From assembly GCF_026341125.1 (NCBI RefSeq), contig NZ_JAPEOR010000002.1:1364001-1428000 (forward strand): a DNA stretch of 64,000 nucleotides, read 5' to 3'. The first letter of the stretch is position 1. Each line of letters opens with the position of its first letter. The notes beneath the pieces are model-generated. The model saw only the letters and a list, made by a program, of their open reading frames with translations, was not told the origin of the DNA and did not search any database. The stretch is from Streptomyces sp. NBC_01142. GTDB lineage: Bacteria; Actinomycetota; Actinomycetes; Streptomycetales; Streptomycetaceae. The position numbers and the translations under genes were made by a program. Positions 49,698-57,921 of this stretch are shown here, piece by piece.

Positions 49698-49753
49698 GCC
49701 CCGGGCCGCGCCCGAACACCGGACCGGCATCGTCCCCGCCTGAGCCCCGGGCC
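49673..49753 (+). repeat. 35-bp perfect direct repeat spanning the DUF5994 stop codon
   Basis: 49673-49707 and 49719-49753 are identical (46-bp period). The first copy holds the last seven codons and the TGA, the second is noncoding. Confidence 0.9.
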
Positions 49754-49889
49754 CGCCCCGCTCGAGCCCGGGGCAGAGGACGGCTCGGAGTGCTCGGGTC
49801 TTGTTCGACGGGCGCCGACGGGCGCCGGCAGGCAGGGGCGAATAGCGTGAAAGGGCAGGAAATTCCCCCGATCAGGAGGCAGGCCCACC

Positions 49890-50686
49890 ATGGCCGCGCA
49901 ACCCGAAGGCAAGCCCTGCTGGGCGGACGCGATGTTCGCCGACCCGGAAGGCGCGAAGAGTTTCTACGGTGAGCTGCTCGGCTGGACCTTCGCCGAGAGC
50001 TCCGAAGAGTTCGGCGGCTACACCCAGGCGCTCTCGGACGGCAAGGCCGTGGCCGCCGTCGTCCCGCAGATGCCGGGCATGGACGGTCCGCCCTCCTGGA
50101 ACCTCTACTTCGCCTCGCCGGACATCTCCGCAACGGCATCGAAGATCCGTGACAACGGCGGACAGCTGCTGATGGATCCGATGGAGGTCGGCGAGTACGG
50201 CACGATGGTGACGGCCAAGGACCCGAGCGGCGCGTCCTTCAGTGCCTGGCAGCCGGGCAGCCGGGCAGCCACGAAGGCTTCGAGAAGACCGGCGAGCCCG
50301 GTGCCTACTGCTGGTGCGAGGTCACCACGCGGGACGCCGCGAAGGCGGACGCCTTCTATCCCGCCGTCTTCCCCTTCGAGGTGAAGAAGATGGACGCCGA
50401 CGAGATCGACTTCCACATGTGGAGCATCGGTGGGGAGCCGGTGGCGGGCCGGTTCAAGATGACCGCCGACTTCCCGCCCGAGGTGCCGCCGCACATCGCC
50501 GTGTACTTCGCGGTAGAGGACTGCGACGCCGCGATCGCCACGACCACCAGGCTCGGCGGGAAGCTGCTCTTCGGCCCGATGGACAGCCCCTTCGGCCGCT
50601 CCGCGACGGTCGCCGACCCGCAGGGAGCGGTCTTCTCCGTCATCGATCTGCAGACGACGCAGGGTGAGATGCCCACCTTCTCCTGA
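49890..50686 (+). pseudogene. two-domain VOC (glyoxalase-fold) protein split by an 8-bp duplication
   Basis: Two VOC modules are visible: CWADAMFADPEGAKSFYGELLGW at the start, and YCWCEVTTRDAAKADAFYPAVFPFEV after residue 130, each about 115 residues (segments given in part). The frame breaks at 50253-50268, where CCGGGCAG occurs twice in tandem. Deleting one copy restores a 262-aa reading frame (AWQPGSHEGFEKTGEPG). As written, translation stops at 50384 with a nonsense tail. AGGAGG lies upstream of ATG 49890. It is either a recent pseudogene, a reversible slippage mutation or a sequencing error. Confidence 0.85.
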
Positions 50687-50715
50687 CACCGGCACCCAAC
50701 GCGGACGGTTCCGGG

Positions 50716-52701
50716 TCAGGCGTCGTCCCTCCCGTGGACGGAAAGTGCGGGAAGGGGAGGCATCGTTGTCACGTCGGTGCCCGGCGACACGGACGCGAAA
50801 GCCCTGCCCGCATCGGCACCCGGCTCGCGCCGCCCCTCACCCGCCCCCGCAGCACCCGTACCCGACCCTCGGCCCTTACCCGCCCCCGCATCCTCGGGCG
50901 GGCCCTGCGCCACCGCGGGAGTGGCGCCGCTGACCCGCCGCACGTCGTACGCCGGCGGCTCGGCGCTCGTCCGCGTCGGGGCCGGAGCCGGGGCGGCGTT
51001 CCCGCCCGCGGGCGGCGGGGACGGTGGGGGTGAGCAGGTGGCGGCCCCACAGCTCGCGTCGCCCGACGGCGGGATGTTGACCTCCGCGGTGGACGGAGAG
51101 ACCGCCGCGCCGTCCGGCTGGGCCTTGGGCGCGGCGCTCACGGTGTCGGTCGCCCATCGCTGGGCCGCGGAGCCGTCACGGACCTTGACCACCACGGTGG
51201 TCCCCGGGTTTCCGGAAGCGGGTACCACCGCCAGTCCCTCGTTCCACCGGGGAATCACGTTCCCCTGGATCGTCAGGTCGTAGCGCACGTCCCCGGCGTT
51301 CGGTGCCGCCCCTCCCGTGCAGGAGCCGAGGACGGCCACACCGTCGATCTCGTGGGAGCTCAGGCAGAGTTCGGGGGCGGCGGAACTGCGCAGCAGCCCG
51401 TCCTGTTCGTACACCCATTTCTGGGTCTCGGCGGTCGAGCAAGCCGCCATCATCGCCTCGGAGCCCGACACCGGCTCCGCGTCACGGATGTCGAGACACA
51501 GGCGGGAGTCGGCGTTGCGCAGCGTGGTGTTCAGCGGGCCCGTCGGGAGGCCGGCGGAGGTGGGCGGCTGCTGCGGTGCGGGGCTGGACGGCTGCTGGGC
51601 TCCGGCGGCGGGGCCGTGGCCGGGCCCGGGGGCCGTGCCCGAGATCGCGCCGCTCGGGACTCCCGGTCCCGCGTGCTCGCTGTCGTCGTCGCCCGACCAC
51701 AGACTGGCCACGACGACCACCACGAGCAGACCGGTCGCGACCAGTCCCGCTCCGGTGAGGAGAGTGCGCGGCTGCATGTCCCGGGCGGTGATGCGGGGCA
51801 GAGCACGGGGGCGTCCGCCTCTCGAGTGGCGGCCTGCCGTCCCGCCGCGGGGGCCGGATTGACCGGTCTGCTCCTGCGAGCGGGCGTTGCGGCGGCCCGG
51901 CCGCGAGTCGAGGTAGCTTCGGGCGCTCCCGCCCAGGACCCCCTCGGCCAGCAGCACGGCCAGCCGGCCCTCGGAGTGCCTGAGCTGTTCGACGGCGTAC
52001 CGGCAGTGCTCACATACCGACAGGTGCTGCTGGATGTCCGGGATCAGGGTGTCGCCGCGGCGAAGGGATATGTCGAGCAGCCGGCTGTAGTGGCGGCATT
52101 CCTGGTCCGGGGCGAGTTCGTTGTGCGCCCGCAGGCAGCCTGCCCGGAAGAGTTCACGTGCTTGTTCCAGTTGGGCCGCTGCGGTGCGGGGGTCAATGGC
52201 CAGCAGACCGGCGGGTATGGAAATGCCCTCCGCCTCGACCTCCGCATGCCACAGCAGAACCTGAGCGGGGCCGGGCATTGCCTGGAAAGCACGGGAGATC
52301 AGCTGTCGATTCTCCGTGGGCGCGCCGGGATTCTGAACTTCTGTCAACAGCGCGGTGATACGCGGGTCGGCCGCCCACGCCTTGGCAATTTGACGGGCAG
52401 TCACCAGAAGTTGCGGACGCAGGGCGGCGGTCGTCCTGGATCGCCGCAGATTCTCCAGCACCTGACTGAAAGCCGCCGTGGCGAGCATCGATGCGGTATT
52501 CACCGAGGAGGTGCAGAGCGACGCATAGTCGAACACCGACTGCCGGTGCCGCGCCAGCAGCACGGCGACAGGATGAATCGCCTCCCTCCCGCCGCCGGCC
52601 CGCAACGTGGCGGCCAGCGCCTCGTCGGAGACCAGAGGGGTGCGGCCGGGCCGCGGAGGAGGGGCGGACGGGGTGGTGCCGGGCATACGGGGTTGCTGCA
52701 T
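50716..52701 (-). CDS. sigma-factor-like / ricin-type lectin membrane protein
   Basis: The protein has 661 aa. Residues about 25-190 resemble the sigma-70-like helical fold (PVAVLLARHRQSVFDYA). Next comes a segment with HLSVCEHCRYAVEQL (H-x3-C-x2-C, zinc-finger anti-sigma signature, about 240-255). One membrane helix (LLTGAGLVATGLLVVVVVASLW, about 318-340) is followed by an outside ricin-type beta-trefoil (about 390-520, with QKWVYEQDG and QRWATD). A Pro/Ala/Ser-rich tail ends it. It links a cytoplasmic regulatory part to an external sugar-binding domain. ATG 52701 has GGAAAG 6-7 nt upstream; ATG 52719 is an alternative. Confidence 0.8.
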   Translation of the reverse strand: MQQPRMPGTTPSAPPPRPGRTPLVSDEALAATLRAGGGREAIHPVAVLLARHRQSVFDYASLCTSSVNTASMLATAAFSQVLENLRRSRTTAALRPQLLVTARQIAKAWAADPRITALLTEVQNPGAPTENRQLISRAFQAMPGPAQVLLWHAEVEAEGISIPAGLLAIDPRTAAAQLEQARELFRAGCLRAHNELAPDQECRHYSRLLDISLRRGDTLIPDIQQHLSVCEHCRYAVEQLRHSEGRLAVLLAEGVLGGSARSYLDSRPGRRNARSQEQTGQSGPRGGTAGRHSRGGRPRALPRITARDMQPRTLLTGAGLVATGLLVVVVVASLWSGDDDSEHAGPGVPSGAISGTAPGPGHGPAAGAQQPSSPAPQQPPTSAGLPTGPLNTTLRNADSRLCLDIRDAEPVSGSEAMMAACSTAETQKWVYEQDGLLRSSAAPELCLSSHEIDGVAVLGSCTGGAAPNAGDVRYDLTIQGNVIPRWNEGLAVVPASGNPGTTVVVKVRDGSAAQRWATDTVSAAPKAQPDGAAVSPSTAEVNIPPSGDASCGAATCSPPPSPPPAGGNAAPAPAPTRTSAEPPAYDVRRVSGATPAVAQGPPEDAGAGKGRGSGTGAAGAGEGRREPGADAGRAFASVSPGTDVTTMPPLPALSVHGRDDA

Positions 52702-52719
52702 AGACGTCTTTCCATCCAT

Positions 52720-53130
52720 GGCATTGCAGTGGGGGGTTGAGCATGGCCGTGCCTCAGCCCTGGTCGAGCGGGCTGAGGCGTCGAGCCAATCGAACGAGCG
52801 CGTCTGATTGGTACATACCTTCGAGTCAAGGCTTCGGGCTTTTCACAGAGGCCGACCATAAAGGCAATTCGAACGGTTGAGCAAAGTCGGCTTGTTCGGA
52901 CGTGAGGGGGCTCACCCTTACACAACTCACCGCTACGGAACAAGAGTTCTGGAACCGCGACCATTCACAGTGCGCCAATTATGGGAAAGGGCCGCGCGTG
53001 GTACAGACGCACTGGTCGGGACCGGGACCCATCAGGTGTGGACGATCCCGCTCATCCGTTGCACCTAACGCGACGAGATAGACCAACTGACGCAATAACA
53101 CTCTTCGTTCCCCCGCTTCGCAGGCAGAGG
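52720..53130. other. 411-nt intergenic region with leader hairpin
   Basis: A 10-bp perfect stem (52751-52760 with 52770-52779, loop TGGTCGAGC) lies in the 5' leader of the ricin-domain gene and could modulate it. The stretch 52800-52960 is relatively AT-rich and likely carries that gene's promoter. No gene is supported. Confidence 0.5.
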
Positions 53131-53132
53131 TG

Positions 53133-53575
53133 TTACAGAGTAACGACGGTTACTTCTGCCGCCTTGACACTTGTCCATGTCCCGTCGGCGATGGCGAGTT
53201 CGGCAGCGGCGTGCGGCGTGATCTCCGCAACAAGGTCCGGCGCCTGCCGCGAGGCGATCAGGACACGCAGCCGGCTTCCGCCGTCAGTGATCTCCCGCAC
53301 GATGCGCGGCCAGACGTTGCGGCCGAGCATCCGGGCGACCCACAGGGAGCGCGGATGGCGGGTGACCTCGGCGGGCGGGGCGTCCTGGAGGGCACGGCCC
53401 TCGTCGAGGACGAGGACCCGGTCGGCGAGGGAGACGGCTTCCACGGTGTCGTGGGTGACGATCAGGCAGACACCGCCGAAGCCGTCGAGGTGGCTGCGCA
53501 GGGTGTGGCGTACATGCGCGCGGGTGGTCCGGTCGAGGGCCGCGAGGGGTTCGTCGAGGAGAGCGGAAGAGTGCC
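53133..53575 (-). pseudogene. modC fragment: C-terminal part of molybdate ABC ATPase
   Basis: About 145 codons keep the Walker B (ALLDEPLAALD), the H-loop (VTHDTVEAVSLADRVLVLDEG) and the beginning of the TOBE region. Walker A, the Q-loop and the signature motif are gone. Upstream the coding changes abruptly to a ModB fragment. It cannot hydrolyse ATP alone. Confidence 0.8.
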
Positions 53576-53699
53576 TTGCCGGGGAAGTCGGCGCGGGCCA
53601 GCAGCCAGGCGAGCGGCACGCCGAGCAGCCGAGCGGCACGCCGAGCAGCAGGGAGAGACCGAGCGCCCAGAAGGAGACGAGCAGTGACACCCACCGGTG
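53560..53699 (-). pseudogene. modB fragment with a 20-bp tandem duplication
   Basis: About 35 residues of the ModB permease are recognisable: SLLVSFWALGLSLLLGVPL followed, after removing one of two perfect 20-bp copies (53610-53629 and 53630-53649), by AWLLARADFPGKALFR. The rest of modB is deleted on both sides. Confidence 0.75.
53610..53649. repeat. perfect 20-bp tandem duplication inside the modB remnant
   Basis: Two identical 20-bp units in direct tandem. The second shifts the ModB frame by 2. Confidence 0.95.
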
Positions 53700-53881
53700 C
53701 CGCGACGTCGGTCAGCGAGGCGGCGGCCGGCACGGTCAGGCCGGCACGGGAAGCGCCGGTGGCGGACCCCGTGCCCTTCCCGGCGTCGGCCTTCTTACGG
53801 TCGTCGCTGCCGCAGGCGGCCGGCGGGACGAGCAGGGCGGCCGTCAGTGCGGCGGCAGCGGTACGGCGCCGGCTGGGCATC
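53700..53881 (-). pseudogene. modA fragment: N-terminus of molybdate-binding lipoprotein
   Basis: From ATG 53881 about 60 codons encode MPSRRRTAAAALTAALL, lipobox-like VPPAAC, a linker (DDRKKADAGKG) and the first strand of the binding domain (LTVPAAASLTDV). The remaining roughly 200 residues are missing and modB sequence follows directly. No Shine-Dalgarno is seen upstream because mop sequence abuts the ATG. Confidence 0.75.
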
Positions 53882-53883
53882 GC

Positions 53884-54154
53884 CGATGGTTCCGCGGTCC
53901 GCGGGCTGGTCACGTCCACCGAGGTGTCGCCGGCCACCGGCCCGGTGGAGGGCCTGAGCATCCGCAATCGGACCCCCGGCACGGTCGCCGCGGTCGCCAC
54001 CGGCGGCGCGATGCCAAGCGTCAAGGTGCATGTCGCGGGCGGCGAGCTCACCGCCGCGATCACCAAGGACCCCGTCACCGACCTCGGCCTGAGCACCGGC
54101 TCCTCGGTCGTCGCGCTCATCAAGGCGGCCGAGATCGCGCTCGCCTCCGCCTGA
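53884..54154 (+). pseudogene. molybdate-binding (Mop/TOBE di-domain) gene, 5'-truncated
   Basis: The frame ends in a complete Mop domain, LSIRNRTPGTVAAVATGGAM then AAITKDPVTDLGLSTGSSVVALIKAAEIAL (given in parts, 53957-54145). Just before it is the tail of a first Mop domain, ADGSAVRGLVTSTEVSPATG. The start of the first domain is missing and abuts the divergent modA fragment. The second domain might still be made from an internal GTG, but no Shine-Dalgarno supports this. Confidence 0.7.
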
Positions 54155-54318
54155 CGGCTCTCCTCTCCCACCGGCCACCTCTCCTGCGTGCAGGTGAAAG
54201 GCCTCGGCAGTGCGGGACCGGGAGCCGAACGGCCGGGCGCTTTGCAGCCTCTGACGCCTCACAAGCACTCAGACCCTCCACCGAGTCCCGGCGGACGACC
54301 GCGTCCGCGTCACGCAAG

Positions 54319-54438
54319 GTGACGAAGTGGGCTCGGCGGGCCACGAAACCCGGGGGGGAGGCGAACGCGGTCCTGGCATTTCTCGGCCTCGCCGCCGCCC
54401 TCTACTGCTACAAGCGCCTCGACCGCGCAACGCGGTGA
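54319..54438 (+). CDS. possible 39-aa single-pass membrane peptide
   Basis: From GTG 54319 a short frame encodes TKWARRATKPGGEANAV, a hydrophobic stretch LAFLGLAAALYCY and KRLDRATR. It resembles a small tail-anchored peptide, but the Shine-Dalgarno (CAAGG) is poor and no homologue is known to me. The remaining space from 54155 shows nothing. Confidence 0.3.
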   Translation: MTKWARRATKPGGEANAVLAFLGLAAALYCYKRLDRATR

Positions 54439-54602
54439 TCTCTCCGGCGTCGCCTTATGGATGCCATGTACGTAATCAGCGACACGGCGATGATCGCGAT
54501 ACTGGCGCCGAGAATCACCTGGTCGATGTTTTCCACTCGGGTCAGCGCATAGGCGATGCCCGCGATCACCACGCAGACCCCCAAACCCTTGAGGGAATTC
54601 AT
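54408..54602 (-). CDS. 64-aa two-TM membrane protein downstream of the GT2 gene
   Basis: The small protein has two hydrophobic segments (LGVCVVIAGIAYALT about 6-20; VILGASIAIIAVSLITYMAS about 27-46) and a basic C-terminus (RRRRDHRVARSRR). AAGGAG lies 5 nt before ATG 54602. It starts 14 nt after the glycosyltransferase stop and is probably co-transcribed, so it may assist that synthase. It overlaps the convergent peptide candidate by 31 bp. Confidence 0.7.
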   Translation of the reverse strand: MNSLKGLGVCVVIAGIAYALTRVENIDQVILGASIAIIAVSLITYMASIRRRRRDHRVARSRRL

Positions 54603-54615
54603 TGCTCTCCTTGAT

Positions 54616-55845
54616 TCATTTCCACGTGGACACGCGGGTGACATAGGACTTCACGATGGACGACACAAGCCAATACGTCCGGACTACCGTGAACACCAGC
54701 TCCGGAATCAGCAAGGCCTCGACGAGCATCGCTTTCCACCCGAGACTCCGTACCCGGAGTGCGGGATAGACGATCCAGAAACTGAAGAGCACCCAGAAGA
54801 CCGGCTGCTGGGAGAAGCCGTGCTTCGCGGCCATCACGAGTTGCGTCGAGCCCCAGCCCAGAATGTAGGCGGCGCCCAGGAGCCCCAGAATCAGGGTGGT
54901 GATGGAGTGCCAGGTGAACTTCGTCCAGCCGCGGGCGCGCAGGGTGTCCACGGTGCCGCGGCTCCACCGTTCGCGCTGCTGAACCAGCTCGCGCAGCGTG
55001 GGCATGAGGTCGGTGTACGCGATACAGAGCTGGTTGGCCGTGACCTTCCAGCCGGACTCCTTGAGTGCCAACGTGGTCTCGTAGTCCTCCACCAGATTGG
55101 CGTGGTCCTCCCAGAAGACCTCGCCCCGCCAGTCGAGCAGACTCTGCAGGGCCTCTGCCCGGTAGAAGGACCCGGCCCCCGACATGGTGTGGACGTCGCT
55201 GCGATAGCGGGCGTTGGCGGCCCGGCCGTACTCGATGATCTGCATGCCGAGGAGATACCGCTGCCACGGGTTGCGCCACAGGTCGGTGCGGCCGAGGCAG
55301 GCGGCGCTTACGCCGCCGAGTTCTGGATCCGACGCGATGACGTTGCGGGCCCGTTCGACGAACTTCGGGTGCAGCTCGGTGTCGGCGTCCATGACGAGGA
55401 CGTGCCGCACCTGGCCGGTCAGCCGTCCGCCGACGGCCTCCCTGAGCCAGCGGAGGCCGTAGTTGAGAGCGCCCGCCTTCTTGTGCGGGTTGTTGTCGAA
55501 GTTCAGAACGACCGTCGGCGGCGTGCTCTCGTCGTCCGCGAACTCGCGCGCGAAGTCCTCGGTGCGGTCGGTCGAGTTGTTGACGACCACGATGATGAGG
55601 TCAGGGCGTCGGCTCTGGCCGGCCAGGGACCGCAGCGACGTGAATACTCCGACCTCTTCGTTCCGCGCCGGGACAAGGACGACGGTCTCGTAGAGGGCGG
55701 CGCTACCCGCCTCATCAGGGGATATGCGGCCCCTGCGGTGCCGACTGCCCGACGTGCGCGGCGCTTCGGTGTGCCCGCGTCGCGCCCGCCCTGCACGTCG
55801 CGCACGACGCGCACGACGCCCAGGGCGCGTGGTGGTGCCTAACAA
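54616..55845 (-). CDS. family 2 glycosyltransferase (processive synthase type)
   Basis: The 409-aa membrane enzyme has a strongly basic N-terminus (GRRARRARRAGRARRG) and a GT-A domain with VVLVPARNEE (about 58) and metal-binding DxD in VMDADTE (about 150). WEDHANLVEDYETTL follows, then the QxxRW box QRERWSRG (about 288-295). Three to four C-terminal membrane helices end it. This is the cellulose/hyaluronan-synthase-like layout for making a beta-linked polysaccharide at the membrane. The start is uncertain: TTG 55845 has GGGGGGAGA 4-5 nt upstream. It is divergent from the CBM3-GH16 gene, suggesting one glucan system. Confidence 0.85.
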   Translation of the reverse strand: MLGTTTRPGRRARRARRAGRARRGHTEAPRTSGSRHRRGRISPDEAGSAALYETVVLVPARNEEVGVFTSLRSLAGQSRRPDLIIVVVNNSTDRTEDFAREFADDESTPPTVVLNFDNNPHKKAGALNYGLRWLREAVGGRLTGQVRHVLVMDADTELHPKFVERARNVIASDPELGGVSAACLGRTDLWRNPWQRYLLGMQIIEYGRAANARYRSDVHTMSGAGSFYRAEALQSLLDWRGEVFWEDHANLVEDYETTLALKESGWKVTANQLCIAYTDLMPTLRELVQQRERWSRGTVDTLRARGWTKFTWHSITTLILGLLGAAYILGWGSTQLVMAAKHGFSQQPVFWVLFSFWIVYPALRVRSLGWKAMLVEALLIPELVFTVVRTYWLVSSIVKSYVTRVSTWK

Positions 55846-56300
55846 GATGTCTCCCCCCGAGACGGACCTGCAAGATCGACACGTTGTGCTGATCTTGTGA
55901 AAACATCGAGAAGGTACCGTAAGTGCGTACGAACGCTCTGTCAGGACCGGCTCGGCCATGGGCCGTTGAAGGGGCGTACAGCCGAACACCGAGCGCGCTC
56001 CCGGCTGGCAAAACGTGACAAGGTCGGACACTTCAAATCCGCAGGGTGCGCCGAGTAGTGATCTAGAACACTTCTGGAGATCGGCCCTCTCGCCGCGTCC
56101 ACCCGAACGTATGGCACACGCGCCCCGGTCCCCGAAAGGGAAAAGCAAACCGCTAATTGGAATCCGTGATTCCAATCGGCGGCTCACGAGTTCTGGTGAA
56201 CCATGGTTACGATGGCACCGAATTTTGACCCAGTCATACATCTGACGCGAGCGTGTGTACCCGGTGCCGCCCGCCCCTGCGTCTCGCTGAGGGAGTTTCC
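55846..56300. promoter_or_regulatory. 455-bp divergent regulatory region of the GT2 / CBM3-GH16 pair
   Basis: The region has lower GC than its surroundings and no supported gene. It contains a perfect 9-bp dyad with 3-nt centre (56156-56176), a 10-bp palindrome aaccatggtt (56199-56208) and gatctagaac near 56060. Both promoters must lie here, but I cannot place them with confidence. Confidence 0.55.
56156..56176. promoter_or_regulatory. operator-like perfect dyad ATTGGAATC-CGT-GATTCCAAT
   Basis: The 9-bp arms match exactly around a 3-nt centre, 125 bp upstream of the CBM3-GH16 start. Its length and symmetry suggest a dimeric repressor site. No candidate regulator gene is adjacent. Confidence 0.6.
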
Positions 56301-57731
56301 GTGAGCCGTTCCCGCCGCAAATCTCCTCGTCGCGCGGGGACCGTGCTCAAATTACTGCTTCTCGTGGCCGTACTTGGCGCCGGCGGCGCCGCGCTCTATA
56401 CCCTGTTGCATTCCGCCGATCCCGAGCCCACTGACCTGACGGTCCGCTATCGGACCGACGTTCCGGCCACAGCCACCGTGGCCAAGCCGTGGCTGGAAGT
56501 GATCAATACTTCCAAGAAAGACGTGGCTTTGAGCGATGTGACTCTGCGCTACTACTTCACCGTGGAAGACTCCTCCGAGTACGGCTCCAATTGCGTCCAG
56601 ACCCATGTCGGCTGCTCGAACATCACCGTGAAGATCGGCACAGTGGCCGGGCCGACCCAGGCCGACAGCCGTTACGTCCAGATCGGCTTCACACCAGGAG
56701 CAGGCAGCCTGGCGCCCGGTGAAACCAGCCAGGGGATCGGGCTTCAGCTCTATCGCCTCGACCACAAGAAGCTGGACCAGGCGAACGACCGCTCGTACAA
56801 CGCCGAGAAGACCCACTACGCGCCGTCGAAGCTGGTGACCGCGTACCTCCGTGGCGGGCTCGTCTGGGGGGAGGAGCAGAGCGGTGGCGCCCCCGCGCCG
56901 GGGAAGGACTCGCCCACTCCGGTATCGGCGGCGGCCGCGCCACCGGCTGGGGTCATGTTCGACAACTTCCACTACAGCGGCCCCGACGACCCCGCGCTCG
57001 CCTCCAACGGCTGGCAGGCCCGCACCGGCGAGGGCGGCCCGGGGATCCGCGACACCTGGTCGGCCGCAGGCATCAGCTTCCCGTCCGAGCCAACGGCCCA
57101 GGGGGGCCAGGCGCTGCAGCTGCGGGTCAACACCGACGGGACCAGGAAGGCCACCCGGCAGGCCGAGCTGCACACCACCAGACCCGACTTCTTCACGGGG
57201 ACCGTTGCCGCCCGGGTCCACTTCAGCGACAAGCCCACGAGTGGCCGCGACGGCGACCACATCAATGAGTCCTTTTTCGCGATCTCACCCGTGGACACGT
57301 CGCCGAACTACAGCGAACTCGACTACGAGTACATGCCGAACGGAGGGTGGGGTTCGCCGGGTCCCCAACTCGACACCACGAGCTGGCGCAACAGCCAGAA
57401 GGGGGACAGGGTCACCCGCGGCCTGAAGAAGTCCCTCAAGGGCTGGCACACCGTGATGATCACCGCTCAGAACGGGAAGGTCACCTACTCCCTGGACGGC
57501 CGCAAGGTGTTCAGCAACGACAGCAGGTACTTCCCGCGCGAGCGCATGGGCATCCACTTCAGCGCGTGGCTCATCGACCTGCCCTTTGCGGGTCCGCGCA
57601 CCTGGGACATGAAGGTCAACTGGACCTACTACCAAGCTGGTCGGGCCGTGTCGCCGGCGGATGTCCAGAAGGCCGTGGACGGCTTCTACTCCACCGGCAC
57701 CAACTACATCAACACCCTGCCCAAGTCCTGA
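56301..57731 (+). CDS. membrane-anchored CBM3 - GH16-like protein
   Basis: The 476-aa protein has a basic head (SRSRRKSPRRAG) and one N-terminal membrane segment or uncleaved signal (LLLLVAVLGAGGAALYTLL). A family-3 cellulose-binding module follows (about 43-195; VRYRTDVPATATVAKPWLEVIN in part, LRYYFTVED). After a Pro/Ala linker comes a GH16-type jelly roll (about 225-450) with catalytic motif ELDYE (about 339-343). It probably binds and trims a beta-glucan outside the cell, with the divergent GT2 synthase making it. GTG 56301 has GGGAG 5 nt upstream. Confidence 0.82.
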   Translation: MSRSRRKSPRRAGTVLKLLLLVAVLGAGGAALYTLLHSADPEPTDLTVRYRTDVPATATVAKPWLEVINTSKKDVALSDVTLRYYFTVEDSSEYGSNCVQTHVGCSNITVKIGTVAGPTQADSRYVQIGFTPGAGSLAPGETSQGIGLQLYRLDHKKLDQANDRSYNAEKTHYAPSKLVTAYLRGGLVWGEEQSGGAPAPGKDSPTPVSAAAAPPAGVMFDNFHYSGPDDPALASNGWQARTGEGGPGIRDTWSAAGISFPSEPTAQGGQALQLRVNTDGTRKATRQAELHTTRPDFFTGTVAARVHFSDKPTSGRDGDHINESFFAISPVDTSPNYSELDYEYMPNGGWGSPGPQLDTTSWRNSQKGDRVTRGLKKSLKGWHTVMITAQNGKVTYSLDGRKVFSNDSRYFPRERMGIHFSAWLIDLPFAGPRTWDMKVNWTYYQAGRAVSPADVQKAVDGFYSTGTNYINTLPKS

Positions 57732-57921
57732 CGCGGTCTGCCCTCGCCGGCGCCGTGGCGCCGGGTCGATGGGCCCCGGGGCCGGCTAGCTCGTCACCCG
57801 ACCGGGTGCTCCGATGCCCGGGAGGAAGCTCGTGTCGACCGCGTGGAGTGTGTCGAGTTCGTGGGCCTGCGAGTCGCCCGCACGGCCCGTTCCGGTCCGC
57901 GCGGGCCCGACCCGCGGGCGT

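Noticed and set aside
52877..53068. Short + strand frame upstream of the mod remnant
   Set aside because: No Shine-Dalgarno, no motif and low-complexity-free but unconserved-looking peptide; it lies where a promoter is expected.
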